Positions 43,560 to 52,523 are shown, numbered from the stretch's first letter. The stretch: DNA of 64,000 nt from CBDAQA01 sp965247815 (GCA_965247815.1 CBDFHW010000029.1:152530-216529), one strand, 5' to 3'. A program made the numbers and translations. Notes: generated from the letters alone by a model not told the origin.

Positions 43560-44330
43560 TTACTCTTCGGCTTCTTCGTGGTCGGGGGTTTTGCCGCCGA
43601 AGAGCAGGGAGCCTATGCGGACCATGGTCGCGCCCTCGGCGATGGCCCATTCGAAATCGTGACTCATGCCCATGCTGAGGTGACGCAGGCTTGACCCGCC
43701 CATTTTGTGCCACTTCATCTCTTCGAAGATCTCGCGGGTTCTGGAAAACGTCTGGCGGATCTGCGGTTCGGTCGCGTCGTAGGCGGCCATGGTCATCAGG
43801 CCGGACAGTTGAAGGTTCGGCATTGAATCGATCTGCTCGGCGAGATGCACGGCGGCCCCTACGGCGACGCCGGACTTTTGGGCTTCCTCGCTGGCGTTGA
43901 CCTGCAGGAGCACCGGGACTTTTCGGCCGACCTTTTCGGCCAGCACGTCGAGTTCCTCGGCGAGCCGAAGGCTGTCGATGCTGTGAATCAGGCTGACGAT
44001 CGGCAAAAGTTGCTTCGCCTTGTTGCGCTGCAGATGCCCGAGCATGTGCCAGCGAACTTTTTCAGGCGTCGCGGGGACTTCGCCGAACGACTGGCGTCGC
44101 TGCAGAAATTCGGTGAGTTGCCCGGCGCGTTGCGCCATCTGCTGCACGCGATTTTCACCCAGATCACTGACGCCCAGTTGCAGGATTTCCCGAATCTGCT
44201 CCGGCCCGGCGGTCTTGGTCACGGCCACCAGGGTCACCTCGGCCGGGTCGCGCTTGGCCTTGACCGCGGCGGCGGCGATGCGATCCCGCACCTCGTCTAA
44301 TTTTTCACCCAACGGCGATCGCTTGGCCAC
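43560..44330 (-). CDS. yggS: PLP-binding protein YggS/PROSC family
   Basis: A 256-residue single-domain alanine-racemase-fold protein that buffers pyridoxal phosphate. The PLP lysine is in TLVAVTKTAGPEQIREI (about residue 39), followed by LGENRVQQM, then KVRWHMLGHLQRNK, LIHSIDSLRLAEEL, PVLLQVNASEEAQKSGV and LSMGMSHDFEWAIAEGATMV, then RIGSLLFG. All family blocks are present. Length is slightly above the usual 230, with an acidic tail. Confidence 0.94.
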   Translation of the reverse strand: MAKRSPLGEKLDEVRDRIAAAAVKAKRDPAEVTLVAVTKTAGPEQIREILQLGVSDLGENRVQQMAQRAGQLTEFLQRRQSFGEVPATPEKVRWHMLGHLQRNKAKQLLPIVSLIHSIDSLRLAEELDVLAEKVGRKVPVLLQVNASEEAQKSGVAVGAAVHLAEQIDSMPNLQLSGLMTMAAYDATEPQIRQTFSRTREIFEEMKWHKMGGSSLRHLSMGMSHDFEWAIAEGATMVRIGSLLFGGKTPDHEEAEE

Positions 44331-44507
44331 GCACGGCTCCTTCCAGTGACTTCCTCAAAGGCGGGATTATAGGGGAAGCAGGTAGAATGACGAAACCCGG
44401 CCCGGAAAGATTTGTATGCTTCGGCGGTCATCAGGTCGGCCCGGGGGACGGGCAGACGCGTTATTTTTAAGCCGGTTTTTGTGACTGCTCGAGGCGATCG
44501 GCGTACG

Positions 44508-45107
44508 ATGAAAAATATGAGTTCGTCTGAGAAATTAGACGCCGCCCTGGCGCAGATCGACGCCGCCAACTCTCAAGACCCGTCGAGGGTGATGCACGAC
44601 GGGACCGAGATCGCGTCGGAGTTGTTGTACAGCCGGCGGATGACCCGGTGGCTCGCGATCTTGTACCCGGACGCATCCGAACCGTTGCAGATTGCCGCCC
44701 GGGCCCAGCACGTTCGGCGTTGGCACATTCCCCGCGCGAGCTACCCGATGGACCGGGCGGGCTATCACCGGTGGCGGACCACGCTTTATGGATTTCATGC
44801 CGACACGACGGCCGCGATCCTGCGAGGCTTGGGCTACGACGATGCGACAATCGACAAGGTGCGGTCGCTTCTGAAAAAAGAACGGCTCAAGCTCGACCCC
44901 GACACGCAGGCCTTGGAAGACGTCATCTGCCTTGTCTTCCTGGAAAACTACTTCGCGGATTTTGCCCCCAGACACGACGAGGAAAAAGTGATCGGAATTC
45001 TACGGCGGACGTGGGGCAAGATGTCGCCGGTCGGTCGCGAGGCGGCACTGAAACTGCCATTGCCGCCGGCGGCGGGCGCGCTGGTCGCTCGGGCTTTGGC
45101 GGGGTAA
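44508..45107 (+). CDS. DUF4202 family protein
   Basis: A 199-residue cytoplasmic protein of unknown function. It begins MKNMSSSEKLDAALAQIDAA, and the family is recognisable from AARAQHVRRWHIPRASYPMD, RAGYHRWRTTLYGFHADTTA and LEDVICLVFLENYFADFAPR. The conserved His/Arg/Glu pattern suggests an enzyme of the HD-like or hydrolase type, but that is unproven. The ATG at 44508 is chosen; a second one at 44517 is equally plausible, and the frame stays open to 44412. The GAGG upstream is rather far from either start. Confidence 0.85.
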   Translation: MKNMSSSEKLDAALAQIDAANSQDPSRVMHDGTEIASELLYSRRMTRWLAILYPDASEPLQIAARAQHVRRWHIPRASYPMDRAGYHRWRTTLYGFHADTTAAILRGLGYDDATIDKVRSLLKKERLKLDPDTQALEDVICLVFLENYFADFAPRHDEEKVIGILRRTWGKMSPVGREAALKLPLPPAAGALVARALAG

Positions 45108-45300
45108 GGTTTCGGCGCTTCCGAGGTTACGATTTCTGAAGCGCCGCGCACGCGGCGTACTCGCCGATCAATCGGCTATGACCGGGACGACCGCTTGCTT
45201 CGCGAGCACGCGCCTTCCGCGGCTCATTGTGCAAGATCCGATCCCGGCTCGACGCGCCGCGGCTCGGTTGGTTATAGTGGACCGGAACGAAAAGGAAGTG

Positions 45301-45684
45301 ATGCCCACAGACACGCAAACAATCATGGACGCGGCCGAAAAACTGTCACAGCTGGTCGCCGAGCACCCGTCGGTCGCGCGGTATAAATCCGCGCAGAAAG
45401 CCGTCAGTGACGACCCCGAGGCGGGGCGGATGCTGGCCGACTTCGACCGGCAGATCGAGACCCTCGCCCGGCAGGAACAGCAGGGCGTTCCGGTCAACGA
45501 AATGCAACGGCAGCAACTCGAAACGCTTCAGTCGCGGATCGTCTCGCATTTGAAGATCAAAAATCTGAACATGGCTCAGGTCGAATTCATCGATCTGCTG
45601 CGGAAGGTGAACCAGACGATCCAGCGGCCGTTGAGCGAAATCGGCGCCGGTGCCGCGGGCGGGCCGGGGCTGGGTCGGGCCTGA
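45301..45684 (+). CDS. YlbF family protein
   Basis: A 127-residue helical protein of the YlbF/YmcA family. AAGGA lies just before the ATG at 45301. Typical parts: IMDAAEKLSQLVAEHPSVAR, YKSAQKAVSDDPEAGRMLAD and LNMAQVEFIDLLRKVNQTIQ. In Bacillus such proteins with an Fe-S cluster help RNase Y; RNase Y-type partners and the cysteines needed for a cluster are not visible here. The role in this organism is therefore open. Confidence 0.82.
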   Translation: MPTDTQTIMDAAEKLSQLVAEHPSVARYKSAQKAVSDDPEAGRMLADFDRQIETLARQEQQGVPVNEMQRQQLETLQSRIVSHLKIKNLNMAQVEFIDLLRKVNQTIQRPLSEIGAGAAGGPGLGRA

Positions 45685-45739
45685 GTCGGGGCCGATCGAT
45701 TCGTCGACCTGCTCTACGGAGGTTTCGTCGGAGACACGC

Positions 45740-46159
45740 TTGGCTTACTGGCTGCTCAAGTCCGAACCCGACGTTTATTCGTTCGACGATCTCGTCCGGG
45801 ACAAGAGGACCGAATGGGACGGCGTGGCAAACAACACCGCGCTGAAGCACATCCGTTCGATGAAAAAAGGCGATCTGGCCTTGATCTACCACACCGGTGA
45901 CGAGCGGGCCGCGATCGGGATTGCCGAAGTGGTGTCGGGTCCTCATCAGGATCCAAAGGAAACAGACCCGAAGCTGGTGGTCGTAACCGTCGAGGCAAAA
46001 CAGAAGCTATCCCGGCCGGTGACGCTGTCGGAGATTAAGGCAGACCCGGCCTTTGCGGGATGGGATTTGATCCGCATCGGTCGGCTCAGCGTGGTGCCGA
46101 CGTCTGAAAAGATGTGGGCGCGGGTCGAATGTCTAGCCGGTAAACCTTCGAAAGAGTGA
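45740..46159 (+). CDS. EVE domain protein
   Basis: A 139-residue protein formed by a single EVE (PUA-like) domain, thought to bind modified bases in nucleic acid. The start is a TTG at 45740, giving MAYWLLKSEPDVYSFDDLVR as in close relatives, with CGGAG six bases upstream; the frame runs open to 45650 but the additional residues do not match the family. Other hallmarks: EWDGVANNTALKHIRSMKKG, DLALIYHTG and IGIAEVVSGPHQDP. The stop is followed one base later by the PH-domain gene, so the two are probably cotranscribed. Confidence 0.9.
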   Translation: MAYWLLKSEPDVYSFDDLVRDKRTEWDGVANNTALKHIRSMKKGDLALIYHTGDERAAIGIAEVVSGPHQDPKETDPKLVVVTVEAKQKLSRPVTLSEIKADPAFAGWDLIRIGRLSVVPTSEKMWARVECLAGKPSKE

Positions 46160-46160
46160 C

Positions 46161-46718
46161 ATGACACAGACCGCCACCAATCAACCCCCGGTCCCGGACA
46201 ACCGCCCGCACCGCCCGGCCGACGACAGCGAGGAAGTTTATTTCGAAGGCTCTCCGATGCTCCGGGCCGAGCTGGGTAACGTGATCCTCTGGAGCGTCGT
46301 CGGGCTCGCGATCCTGGTTTTGATCGGCTTCGACCTGTTTAAGTGGCACTCGAGTCTGCCGTGGTGGGCACACGTCGCGGCGGGCATTGTTGCTGTCGTG
46401 ATTTGCTTTATCCCGGCCATCCTGCGGCGGACGCTCCGGTATCGCATCACGAACTACCGGATCGACGTTACAACCGGGTTCCTGTCGCGGAACATCGATA
46501 CGGTCGAGCTTTGGCACGTTGAAGACCTCCGCTTGCACCAGTCACTGCTGAACCGCATCGCGGGGGTGGGGAACATTACGATCCATTCACACGACCAGGG
46601 AATGCCGGTGATTCAGCTGCGTGGCCTGCCGCAACCCCGTCAGCTTTTCGCAATGCTCGAGCAGCGGGTCATTGCCGTGAAGCGGCAACGCGGGGTGATG
46701 AAACTTGATCCGGGATAA
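46161..46718 (+). CDS. Membrane protein with bacterial PH domain
   Basis: A 185-residue protein with a disordered N-terminus, two adjacent membrane helices (VILWSVVGLAILVLIGFDLF and VAAGIVAVVICFIPAIL) and a bacterial PH (YdbS/YdbT-like) domain: YRITNYRIDVTTGFLSRNID, then VELWHVEDLRLHQSLLNRIA and GVGNITIHS. Such proteins are envelope-associated, without defined activity. Confidence 0.85.
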   Translation: MTQTATNQPPVPDNRPHRPADDSEEVYFEGSPMLRAELGNVILWSVVGLAILVLIGFDLFKWHSSLPWWAHVAAGIVAVVICFIPAILRRTLRYRITNYRIDVTTGFLSRNIDTVELWHVEDLRLHQSLLNRIAGVGNITIHSHDQGMPVIQLRGLPQPRQLFAMLEQRVIAVKRQRGVMKLDPG

Positions 46719-46816
46719 TGAAGACCCGGTCGGCCCTCCTCGCGGGATTCTTGTGAACGGTCTTTTGTGTATCGAAACATTATGGGGCACCGAACCCGCG
46801 CGCTATCAATAAGCAG

Positions 46817-46880
46817 TATAATGACAATTTGAGCGTTTTTATGTTAGATTATGTTAGGTTTTGTTAAGTCCGGTTAGCTC
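46817..46880 (+). promoter_or_regulatory. TATAAT box and four 10-bp tandem repeats upstream of pyrK
   Basis: A perfect TATAAT at 46817-46822 is followed at 46841-46880 by four imperfect direct repeats of exactly 10 bases: ATGTTAGATT, ATGTTAGGTT, TTGTTAAGTC, CGGTTAGCTC. No good -35 matches the TATAAT. Period and position suggest a protein-binding array or an AT-rich start region. Confidence 0.4.
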
Positions 46881-46990
46881 GCGTCGTCGACAGCGTCTTT
46901 TCAATCTCGGATCCGTTCAAACGCCACCCAGGTCTTTTGTCGGCTGGATCGCGTTGCGACAGGTGCCTCCTCTCTGGTTACACTCCGATC

Positions 46991-47974
46991 ATGTCTTCCA
47001 CCCGCGGGCAGTTTCACGCGACCGTCGAAGCGAATGTCCCGTTATGCCGAGAACACTTCCGGCTGGTGCTTGCCGTGCCCGATTTCCCGACCACCGAGCC
47101 GGGGCAATTTGTGCAGGTCGCCTGTCGGGATCTGGAAACCTCCTATTGTGAGACGACGGAACTCGAATGGTCACCGGAGCGACCGCCGGCCTTGACCGCG
47201 CCGGAATTGTTGTCCCCGCTGGCGATGCTGCGGCGGCCGTTCTCCCTTGCGGGGCGACGCGATACCGAACACGGCGCCGAGATCGACCTGATCCACCGCG
47301 TGGTCGGTGTCGGAACCGACTGGCTTAGCCGGCTTCGCAAGGGAGACTCGGTCTTTGTCCTGGGGCCGCTGGGCAATCGATTTCCACTCCCGCCGAACGA
47401 CGGCATTGCGCTGATGGTCGGGGGGGGGGTCGGTATTCCGCCGATGATCTACCTGGCAGAAAAACTCGTCGGGAAGCGGGCCGTGGCATTCGCCGGTGCG
47501 GTGACCCGCGACCTGTTGTCACTGACGATCACCGATGACGCCTTGCCCCCGAAACCGGACGACGTCGGGCCTTTATATAATGTCGCGGAATTCGCACGGT
47601 CCGGCGTCCCGGCCGTCATCGCCACCGACGACGGGTCGTACGGTTTTCGCGGTTACGTCACGCAGGCGCTCGAGGCGTATCTCGACAGGTTCGGCCTGGG
47701 GAGCGATCCGGTGGTGGATTCGAAGATCATCGTCTATACCTGCGGCCCCGAGCCAATGATGCGGCGGGTCGCCGACATCGCCGAGCGTCGCGGGATCCAA
47801 TGCCAGATCGCAGTCGAGCGTGCGATGGCCTGCGGCATGGGCACCTGCCAGAGCTGCTGTCTGAAAGTGCGGAAACCGGACCCGAGTCTCCCGCCAATGC
47901 CCGGCAACGACTGGGCCTATCGTCTGGCCTGCACCGACGGGCCGGTCTTTCGGTCGACGGATCTGCTATGGTAA
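46991..47974 (+). CDS. pyrK: Dihydroorotate dehydrogenase electron transfer subunit-like protein
   Basis: A 327-residue FAD/[2Fe-2S] protein that passes electrons from dihydroorotate dehydrogenase to NAD. The ATG at 46991 starts MSSTRGQFHATVEANVPLCR. Hallmarks: FAD-binding RRPFSLAGR, the nucleotide-binding GIALMVGGGVGIPPMIYLAE, VYTCGPEPMMRRVADIAE, and the cluster-binding CGMGTCQSCCLKV near the C-terminus. An insertion (ELEWSPERPPALTAPELLSP, about residue 57-76) makes it longer than Bacillus PyrK (about 256). The partner pyrD is not in the window. Confidence 0.9.
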   Translation: MSSTRGQFHATVEANVPLCREHFRLVLAVPDFPTTEPGQFVQVACRDLETSYCETTELEWSPERPPALTAPELLSPLAMLRRPFSLAGRRDTEHGAEIDLIHRVVGVGTDWLSRLRKGDSVFVLGPLGNRFPLPPNDGIALMVGGGVGIPPMIYLAEKLVGKRAVAFAGAVTRDLLSLTITDDALPPKPDDVGPLYNVAEFARSGVPAVIATDDGSYGFRGYVTQALEAYLDRFGLGSDPVVDSKIIVYTCGPEPMMRRVADIAERRGIQCQIAVERAMACGMGTCQSCCLKVRKPDPSLPPMPGNDWAYRLACTDGPVFRSTDLLW

Positions 47975-48068
47975 TGGCATTCGGCGTCGTCATACGCGGG
48001 TCTGTCCGCCGCGCGGTGCCGAGCTTTTTGCCGCCGTTCATTCACTGATCACAACTGGCTACTGACTT

Positions 48069-48359
48069 ATGACAACCACCATCGGCATGCATTACGACGT
48101 GATCCCCGGCAAAGAAAAAGAGTTCGTCGACGGGTTTCTCGGCGTGCTCGAATTGGTCAAAACGCTGCCCGGTCACATCGAAAGCCACATGTACGAGGAC
48201 ATCCAGTCGCTCGGCAGTTATGTGATCCTCAGCCAGTGGGAAACCAAGGAATCGTTCGAAGCGTTCATCCACAGCCCGGAATTCGCAAAAGCGGTCGCCT
48301 GGGGCAAGGCCGAGATCCTGCGCGGCCGGCCCCGCCACAAGGTGTACACGAACCAATGA
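48069..48359 (+). CDS. ABM-type monooxygenase-fold protein
   Basis: A 96-residue dimeric ferredoxin-like-fold protein of the antibiotic biosynthesis monooxygenase (ABM) type. Typical segment: ILSQWETKESFEAFIHSPEF. Members include heme-degrading and quinol enzymes, but many have no known reaction. There is no ribosome-binding site of note. Directly followed by the DUF2959 and trpA genes. Confidence 0.83.
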   Translation: MTTTIGMHYDVIPGKEKEFVDGFLGVLELVKTLPGHIESHMYEDIQSLGSYVILSQWETKESFEAFIHSPEFAKAVAWGKAEILRGRPRHKVYTNQ

Positions 48360-48421
48360 TTGCCAAACCGACGCCGGCTGCTAAATTCCTGCCAGGCCCA
48401 ATTCGCCCGGAGCACATTGCT

Positions 48422-49078
48422 ATGAAACCCAGTCTTTCCTCGACACAACTTCTGCTCGCCGCTCTGTTGATGCTTCCGACCGGTTGCTCGTCGACCTACT
48501 ACAAGGTCTGGCAGGAGCTCGGCTATGAAAAGCGCGACATCCTGGTCTCGCGCGTCGAAGACGCGAAAGTCGCCCAGACGAAGGCCAAGGAACAGTTCAC
48601 CAGCACGCTCGATCAGTTCAAACAACTGACGAATTTCAACGGCGGCAGCCTTGAAGCCGAGTACAAGAAGCTGGATTCGAGCTATACCAAATGCAAAACC
48701 CGCGCGGCGGATGTCAGCAAGCAGATCACCAAGGTCGACAAGGTCGCCGGTGACATGTTCGTCGAATGGGACAAGGAACTGGGGCAGTACCACGACGAAA
48801 ACCTGCGGGCGTCGAGCGCGGCAAAGCTCGAAGAATCGAAACAGCGGTACGCCCAGCTGCTGGCGGCGATGCGAAAGAGCGAATCGAAGATGCAGCCGGT
48901 GCTGGACAAGTTCGCCGACGTCGTTCTCGAGCTCAAGCACGACCTGAACGCGGCGGCAATCAGTTCGCTTCAGAAACAGCAGCTGGATATCGACACCAGC
49001 GTACAGAGCCTGATCGCGGACATGAACAAGTCGATCGACGAAGCCAACGCGTTTACCGAGAACCTGAAAAAATCGTGA
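48422..49078 (+). CDS. DUF2959 lipoprotein
   Basis: A 218-residue lipoprotein; the ATG at 48422 gives MKPSLSSTQLLLAALLMLPT followed by the lipobox TGC|SS. The mature protein is an alpha-helical coiled-coil body (YYKVWQELGYEKRDILVSRV, QTKAKEQFTSTLDQFKQLTN, then DKVAGDMFVEWDKELGQY), which matches DUF2959. The exact function is unknown. GGAG lies nine bases upstream. Its stop overlaps the trpA GTG as GTGA, so the two are translationally coupled, an unexpected pairing. Confidence 0.88.
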   Translation: MKPSLSSTQLLLAALLMLPTGCSSTYYKVWQELGYEKRDILVSRVEDAKVAQTKAKEQFTSTLDQFKQLTNFNGGSLEAEYKKLDSSYTKCKTRAADVSKQITKVDKVAGDMFVEWDKELGQYHDENLRASSAAKLEESKQRYAQLLAAMRKSESKMQPVLDKFADVVLELKHDLNAAAISSLQKQQLDIDTSVQSLIADMNKSIDEANAFTENLKKS

Positions 49079-49905
49079 GCACTGCCACCCCATTAATCCC
49101 TTCTCACGTCGACGCCGGGCGGATCCGCCAGACGTTTGCCCGGCTGAAGCAGGCGGGGCGGATCGCGATGATGCCGTTCATCCCGGCCGGCTACCCCGAC
49201 CTGGCGACGACTGCGGCGACGATTACGGCATTGGCGTCTGCCGGCGCGGACCTGATCGAGATCGGCTTTCCGTTTTCCGACCCGATCGCCGACGGGCCGA
49301 CCATTCAGGAAGCGTTCACCGAGGCGCTGGCGAGTAAGCTGCGGGTCGATGAGATCTTCGAGACGATCCGCCGGGTTCGGGCGGGGGTTTTGCTGCCGAT
49401 CGTCGGGATGGTGAGCTATAGCATCGTGTACCGGTACGGGCTTCAACGATTCGTGACCGACGCGGTCGCGTCGGGGTTCGACGGGCTGATCGTCCCAGAC
49501 CTGCCGCCCCCGGAGGCCCAATCCGTATGCAAGACGATCCGCGCCGCCGGGCTCGACACGATCCTTCTAGTAGCGCCGACTACCACACCGGAGCGACGGG
49601 CCGAGATCGTCCGACTGAGCAGCGGGTTCATTTATTATCTGTCGGTCTCGGGCATCACCGGCGAGCGAAACCAGCTGCCCGCCGACCTGGCCGACAACGT
49701 CGCCGCGATCAAGAAACTGTCCGATCGACCCGTCTGTGTCGGGTTCGGCCTGCACACCGCCGCCCAGGTGGCAGACCTGGCCAAGGTCGCCGACGGGGCG
49801 ATCGTAGGGTCCGCGTTCGTCAAGCGGATGAAGCAGCACGTCGGTGAAGGGCCCGAGGCAATCGCCGGCGTGGCCGCGGCATACTGCCGGGAACTGGTCC
49901 GATAA
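49075..49905 (+). CDS. trpA: Tryptophan synthase alpha subunit
   Basis: A 276-residue TIM-barrel enzyme that cleaves indole-3-glycerol phosphate to indole for TrpB. The start is GTG at 49075, overlapping the upstream stop (GTGA). Hallmarks: MMPFIPAGYPDL, LIEIGFPFSDPIADGPTIQE (catalytic Glu), DGLIVPDLPPPEAQ (catalytic Asp), GFIYYLSVSGITGERNQLPA and VCVGFGLHTAAQVADLAKVA, followed by DGAIVGSAFV. trpB and the rest of the pathway are not adjacent, so trp genes are dispersed here. Confidence 0.96.
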   Translation: MSTATPLIPSHVDAGRIRQTFARLKQAGRIAMMPFIPAGYPDLATTAATITALASAGADLIEIGFPFSDPIADGPTIQEAFTEALASKLRVDEIFETIRRVRAGVLLPIVGMVSYSIVYRYGLQRFVTDAVASGFDGLIVPDLPPPEAQSVCKTIRAAGLDTILLVAPTTTPERRAEIVRLSSGFIYYLSVSGITGERNQLPADLADNVAAIKKLSDRPVCVGFGLHTAAQVADLAKVADGAIVGSAFVKRMKQHVGEGPEAIAGVAAAYCRELVR

Positions 49906-50024
49906 TCGGCCCGAACGGTTTTGAATCCCACCGCGGCCCCATTTCAGGTTACCATCGGCCCCACGGGGCTCCCACGGTCCCTGCCAATCGGCATATCTTT
50001 TTTCCAAACCTTTGACCCCCTGTC

Positions 50025-50702
50025 GTGTCTCTCATGATGGAACCCGGTGCGAGCGATCCAATAGTTGCAGGTCGACCCGCACCGATCGGCCCGGAAGCGA
50101 AGGGGTCCGTGACGCAATCCCCTTCCGACGGTGAATTGGTCGAAAAAACCGTCGCCGGCGACAAGGCCGCGTTCGACGAATTGATTCGTCGGTATCAACA
50201 GCAGGCGGTCGGCGTTTCCTATCGCCTGCTGGGCAGTTCGCACGACGCCCTAGAGGTGACGCAAGATTCGTTTCTGAAGGCGTTTAAGAGCATCGACACC
50301 CTTCAGAACCCGGCCGCGTTTGGTGGCTGGTTGCTTCGGATTGTGTCGAACCTGTCGCTGAATTATCGGCGGAGTCGAAAGCACCGGAATCAGCTGCCTT
50401 TGGACGATCTATTAGGAGCAGTCGAGTCGGGGCAGGCGGATTCAGGTGGCAGTGAATGGATGTCGCGGTCGGGCGACCCGCTGCACAACCTGGAAAGCCA
50501 GGAGATGGGCCGGCGGCTGCAGGACGCGTTGAAACAGTTGCCGGAAAAACAGCGGCTCGCGCTGGTCATGTTTACGATCGAGGAATTGCCGCAGAAGGAC
50601 GTTGCCGAAGCGTTAAATTGCAGTGTCGAGGCGATTAAATGGCATGTTTTCCAAGGCCGCAAAAAATTAAGAGAGTTATTGAAAGCTCATCTAACGGACT
50701 GA
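50025..50702 (+). CDS. ECF-family RNA polymerase sigma factor
   Basis: A 225-residue sigma-70 family regulator. Region 2 is visible as AAFDELIRRYQQQAVGVSYR, then LEVTQDSFLKAFKSIDTL and WLLRIVSNLSLNYRRSRKHR; region 4 as ALKQLPEKQRLALVMFTIEE and QKDVAEALNCSVEAIKWHVF. The start is given as GTG at 50025; ATGs at 50034 and 50037 are possible. The anti-sigma gene starts one base after its stop, which is the normal layout for an ECF sigma with its antagonist. Confidence 0.92.
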   Translation: MSLMMEPGASDPIVAGRPAPIGPEAKGSVTQSPSDGELVEKTVAGDKAAFDELIRRYQQQAVGVSYRLLGSSHDALEVTQDSFLKAFKSIDTLQNPAAFGGWLLRIVSNLSLNYRRSRKHRNQLPLDDLLGAVESGQADSGGSEWMSRSGDPLHNLESQEMGRRLQDALKQLPEKQRLALVMFTIEELPQKDVAEALNCSVEAIKWHVFQGRKKLRELLKAHLTD

Positions 50703-50703
50703 A

Positions 50704-51312
50704 ATGCTCAGTGAAGATTTAGAATTTCAGATCAGCCAATATGCCGACGGCAGCCTCCCAACCGGGGACCGCCGCGGTGTTGAAGCATTGCTCCGCGACA
50801 ACCCCGCGGCCCGGCAGGTGCTGCGTGAATATCAGCAGTTGGACGTGCATTTCGGTGCCCTGGATAGTCTTCCGTCGGTGGACTGGAATCGTTTCGCCGG
50901 TCGGGTGTCGGCCATGGTCGATGCCGAGCCGTCTTCGGCGGCATCGTTCGTGATGCGTCCCGCGGTCGCCGGGCGAATTTTTTCGGCGGTGTCGAATTGG
51001 AAAGTGCGATCCGCCGTCGCGGCGTTGTTCGTTTGTGTGATCGGCGGGGCGCCCTGGGTCCACCAACACAAACTGAGCGTGAACGGCCCCCCGACGCCCG
51101 CGCTCGAATCGGTGGCCACCGTGGTCGGTCCGCAGGCCGAGGTGGCTGTCGGCACCGCCGTGCAGGAGATCCGCGTCGGGCCTTCCCCCGCGCTGGCGAA
51201 GCAAATCGGCACCTGGCGATATGCCGACGGCGTCGTCACGCACGGCCCGTCTAACGTGACCATCACTGCCGGGATCACACCCGCGCCGCGGCCCGATCCG
51301 CACCTTCGATAA
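50704..51312 (+). CDS. Putative anti-sigma factor with single membrane helix
   Basis: A 202-residue protein. The N-terminal cytoplasmic part (LEFQISQYADGSLPTGDRRG, then LRDNPAARQVLREYQQLDVH) has the layout of planctomycete anti-sigma factors but lacks the HxxxCxxC zinc motif. One membrane helix follows (SAVAALFVCVIGGAPWV, about residues 102-118), and the outer part is a short beta-rich region without known domain. Role is inferred from one-base spacing to the sigma gene. Confidence 0.75.
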   Translation: MLSEDLEFQISQYADGSLPTGDRRGVEALLRDNPAARQVLREYQQLDVHFGALDSLPSVDWNRFAGRVSAMVDAEPSSAASFVMRPAVAGRIFSAVSNWKVRSAVAALFVCVIGGAPWVHQHKLSVNGPPTPALESVATVVGPQAEVAVGTAVQEIRVGPSPALAKQIGTWRYADGVVTHGPSNVTITAGITPAPRPDPHLR

Positions 51313-51396
51313 TGCTTTCGGGCGATTTTGTCGGTCCCACTCCCTTCACGACCGTGTAACGTTGCGCTACGCTCTGAACCGCCCGGAGGTTGCCAG

Positions 51397-52368
51397 ATGA
51401 AACTCGTTCTTCCGATCGCATTCTTCCTTGCTGCGTTGATTCAGCCGGCCGACTCCCTCGCCACCGTTACGTCGGCATTGATCGGCAAACAACTCGATTC
51501 GCTGCAGACGCTGAACCTGGACACGACCCTGCCCGACGCGATGCAGCAGATCGGAAATCAAACCGGGGTTCGATTGGAAGCCGATCCCGCGGTATGGGAC
51601 CTGCTCCCGTGGGGGGACCAGACGACGATCACGGCCAAGATCCAGAACAAAACCTTGCGGCAGGCGTTATCTGCGATCACGCAGAAGCTCGCGCTGGAAT
51701 ATGAACTGACCGACGAAGCCGTGGAGATTCGCCCCGTCCCGGCATTGAAACGGCTCGGCAAGCGGGCGACCGTCGATGAGTTGTCGCTGCTCGATCTGAT
51801 GGCCTCGCAACCGATCAATTTAACAACCGTCCATCCGACCGTGCGTGAACTGCTGACGGCAGTCGATGGCCGACTGGTCGCGATCAAGTCGAACTTCGCG
51901 GTCGACGACCGGGCGGGTGACAAGGTCTCGGCGCAGACGATCTCCGTCGCCAAAAACGCGAGCATTGCCGAGGCATTGGAATCGATGACACAGCAGGCCA
52001 ATGCCGCCTGGTATCCGTGGGGGAAGACCGTCTTGGTCGTCCCCAAGGAAGAGCAGATTCGCACGCAGCTGACCAAGACCATCACGTCGCGATTCAACAA
52101 TGTCGACGTCGCGCAGGTGCTGCTGGAACTGTCGCAAAAGGCGGGCGTCGACTTTTCGATAGACCCCGGCGCGTACCAGCGTGTTCCGCCGCAATTTCGC
52201 AAGGTACAACTGCTGCTCGACAATGCCAGTATTCAACAGGCACTGGACGGAATCTCCGGTTACACGGGACTTGTTTTTGAAGTGACCGAGAAGGGGGTTC
52301 ACGTGACCAGCCAGCCGTCGCCCGGCAACGACCCTGCCGCCCCCGCTACCCGCCCTGTATCCAAGTAG
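51397..52368 (+). CDS. Exported protein with STN-like (secretin/TonB N-terminal) repeats
   Basis: A 323-residue exported protein. GGAGG six bases upstream sets the ATG at 51397; the signal peptide is LPIAFFLAALIQPADSLA. It contains at least two STN-like modules: TLNLDTTLPDAMQQIGNQTG, then TITAKIQNKTLRQALSAITQ near the start, and SRFNNVDVAQVLLELSQKAG with VQLLLDNASIQQALDGISGY near the end. Such modules usually feed secretins or TonB receptors with partner signals; no pore domain follows here. It directly follows the sigma/anti-sigma pair and may be the sensor or target of that system. Confidence 0.82.
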   Translation: MKLVLPIAFFLAALIQPADSLATVTSALIGKQLDSLQTLNLDTTLPDAMQQIGNQTGVRLEADPAVWDLLPWGDQTTITAKIQNKTLRQALSAITQKLALEYELTDEAVEIRPVPALKRLGKRATVDELSLLDLMASQPINLTTVHPTVRELLTAVDGRLVAIKSNFAVDDRAGDKVSAQTISVAKNASIAEALESMTQQANAAWYPWGKTVLVVPKEEQIRTQLTKTITSRFNNVDVAQVLLELSQKAGVDFSIDPGAYQRVPPQFRKVQLLLDNASIQQALDGISGYTGLVFEVTEKGVHVTSQPSPGNDPAAPATRPVSK

Positions 52369-52523
52369 CTCGGCACGGGAGCGGCATCGAAAGAGCTCGA
52401 CCGCTCGACGGTCGAACGCCGGATTCAGGCCCACGCCGTCCGTTTGCCATGGACCGCCACACCCGGGCGCGTAGAATGCTCCCCGTCCTGCCAATACGGC
52501 GGGCAAAAACGAAGGGCTCGTAC

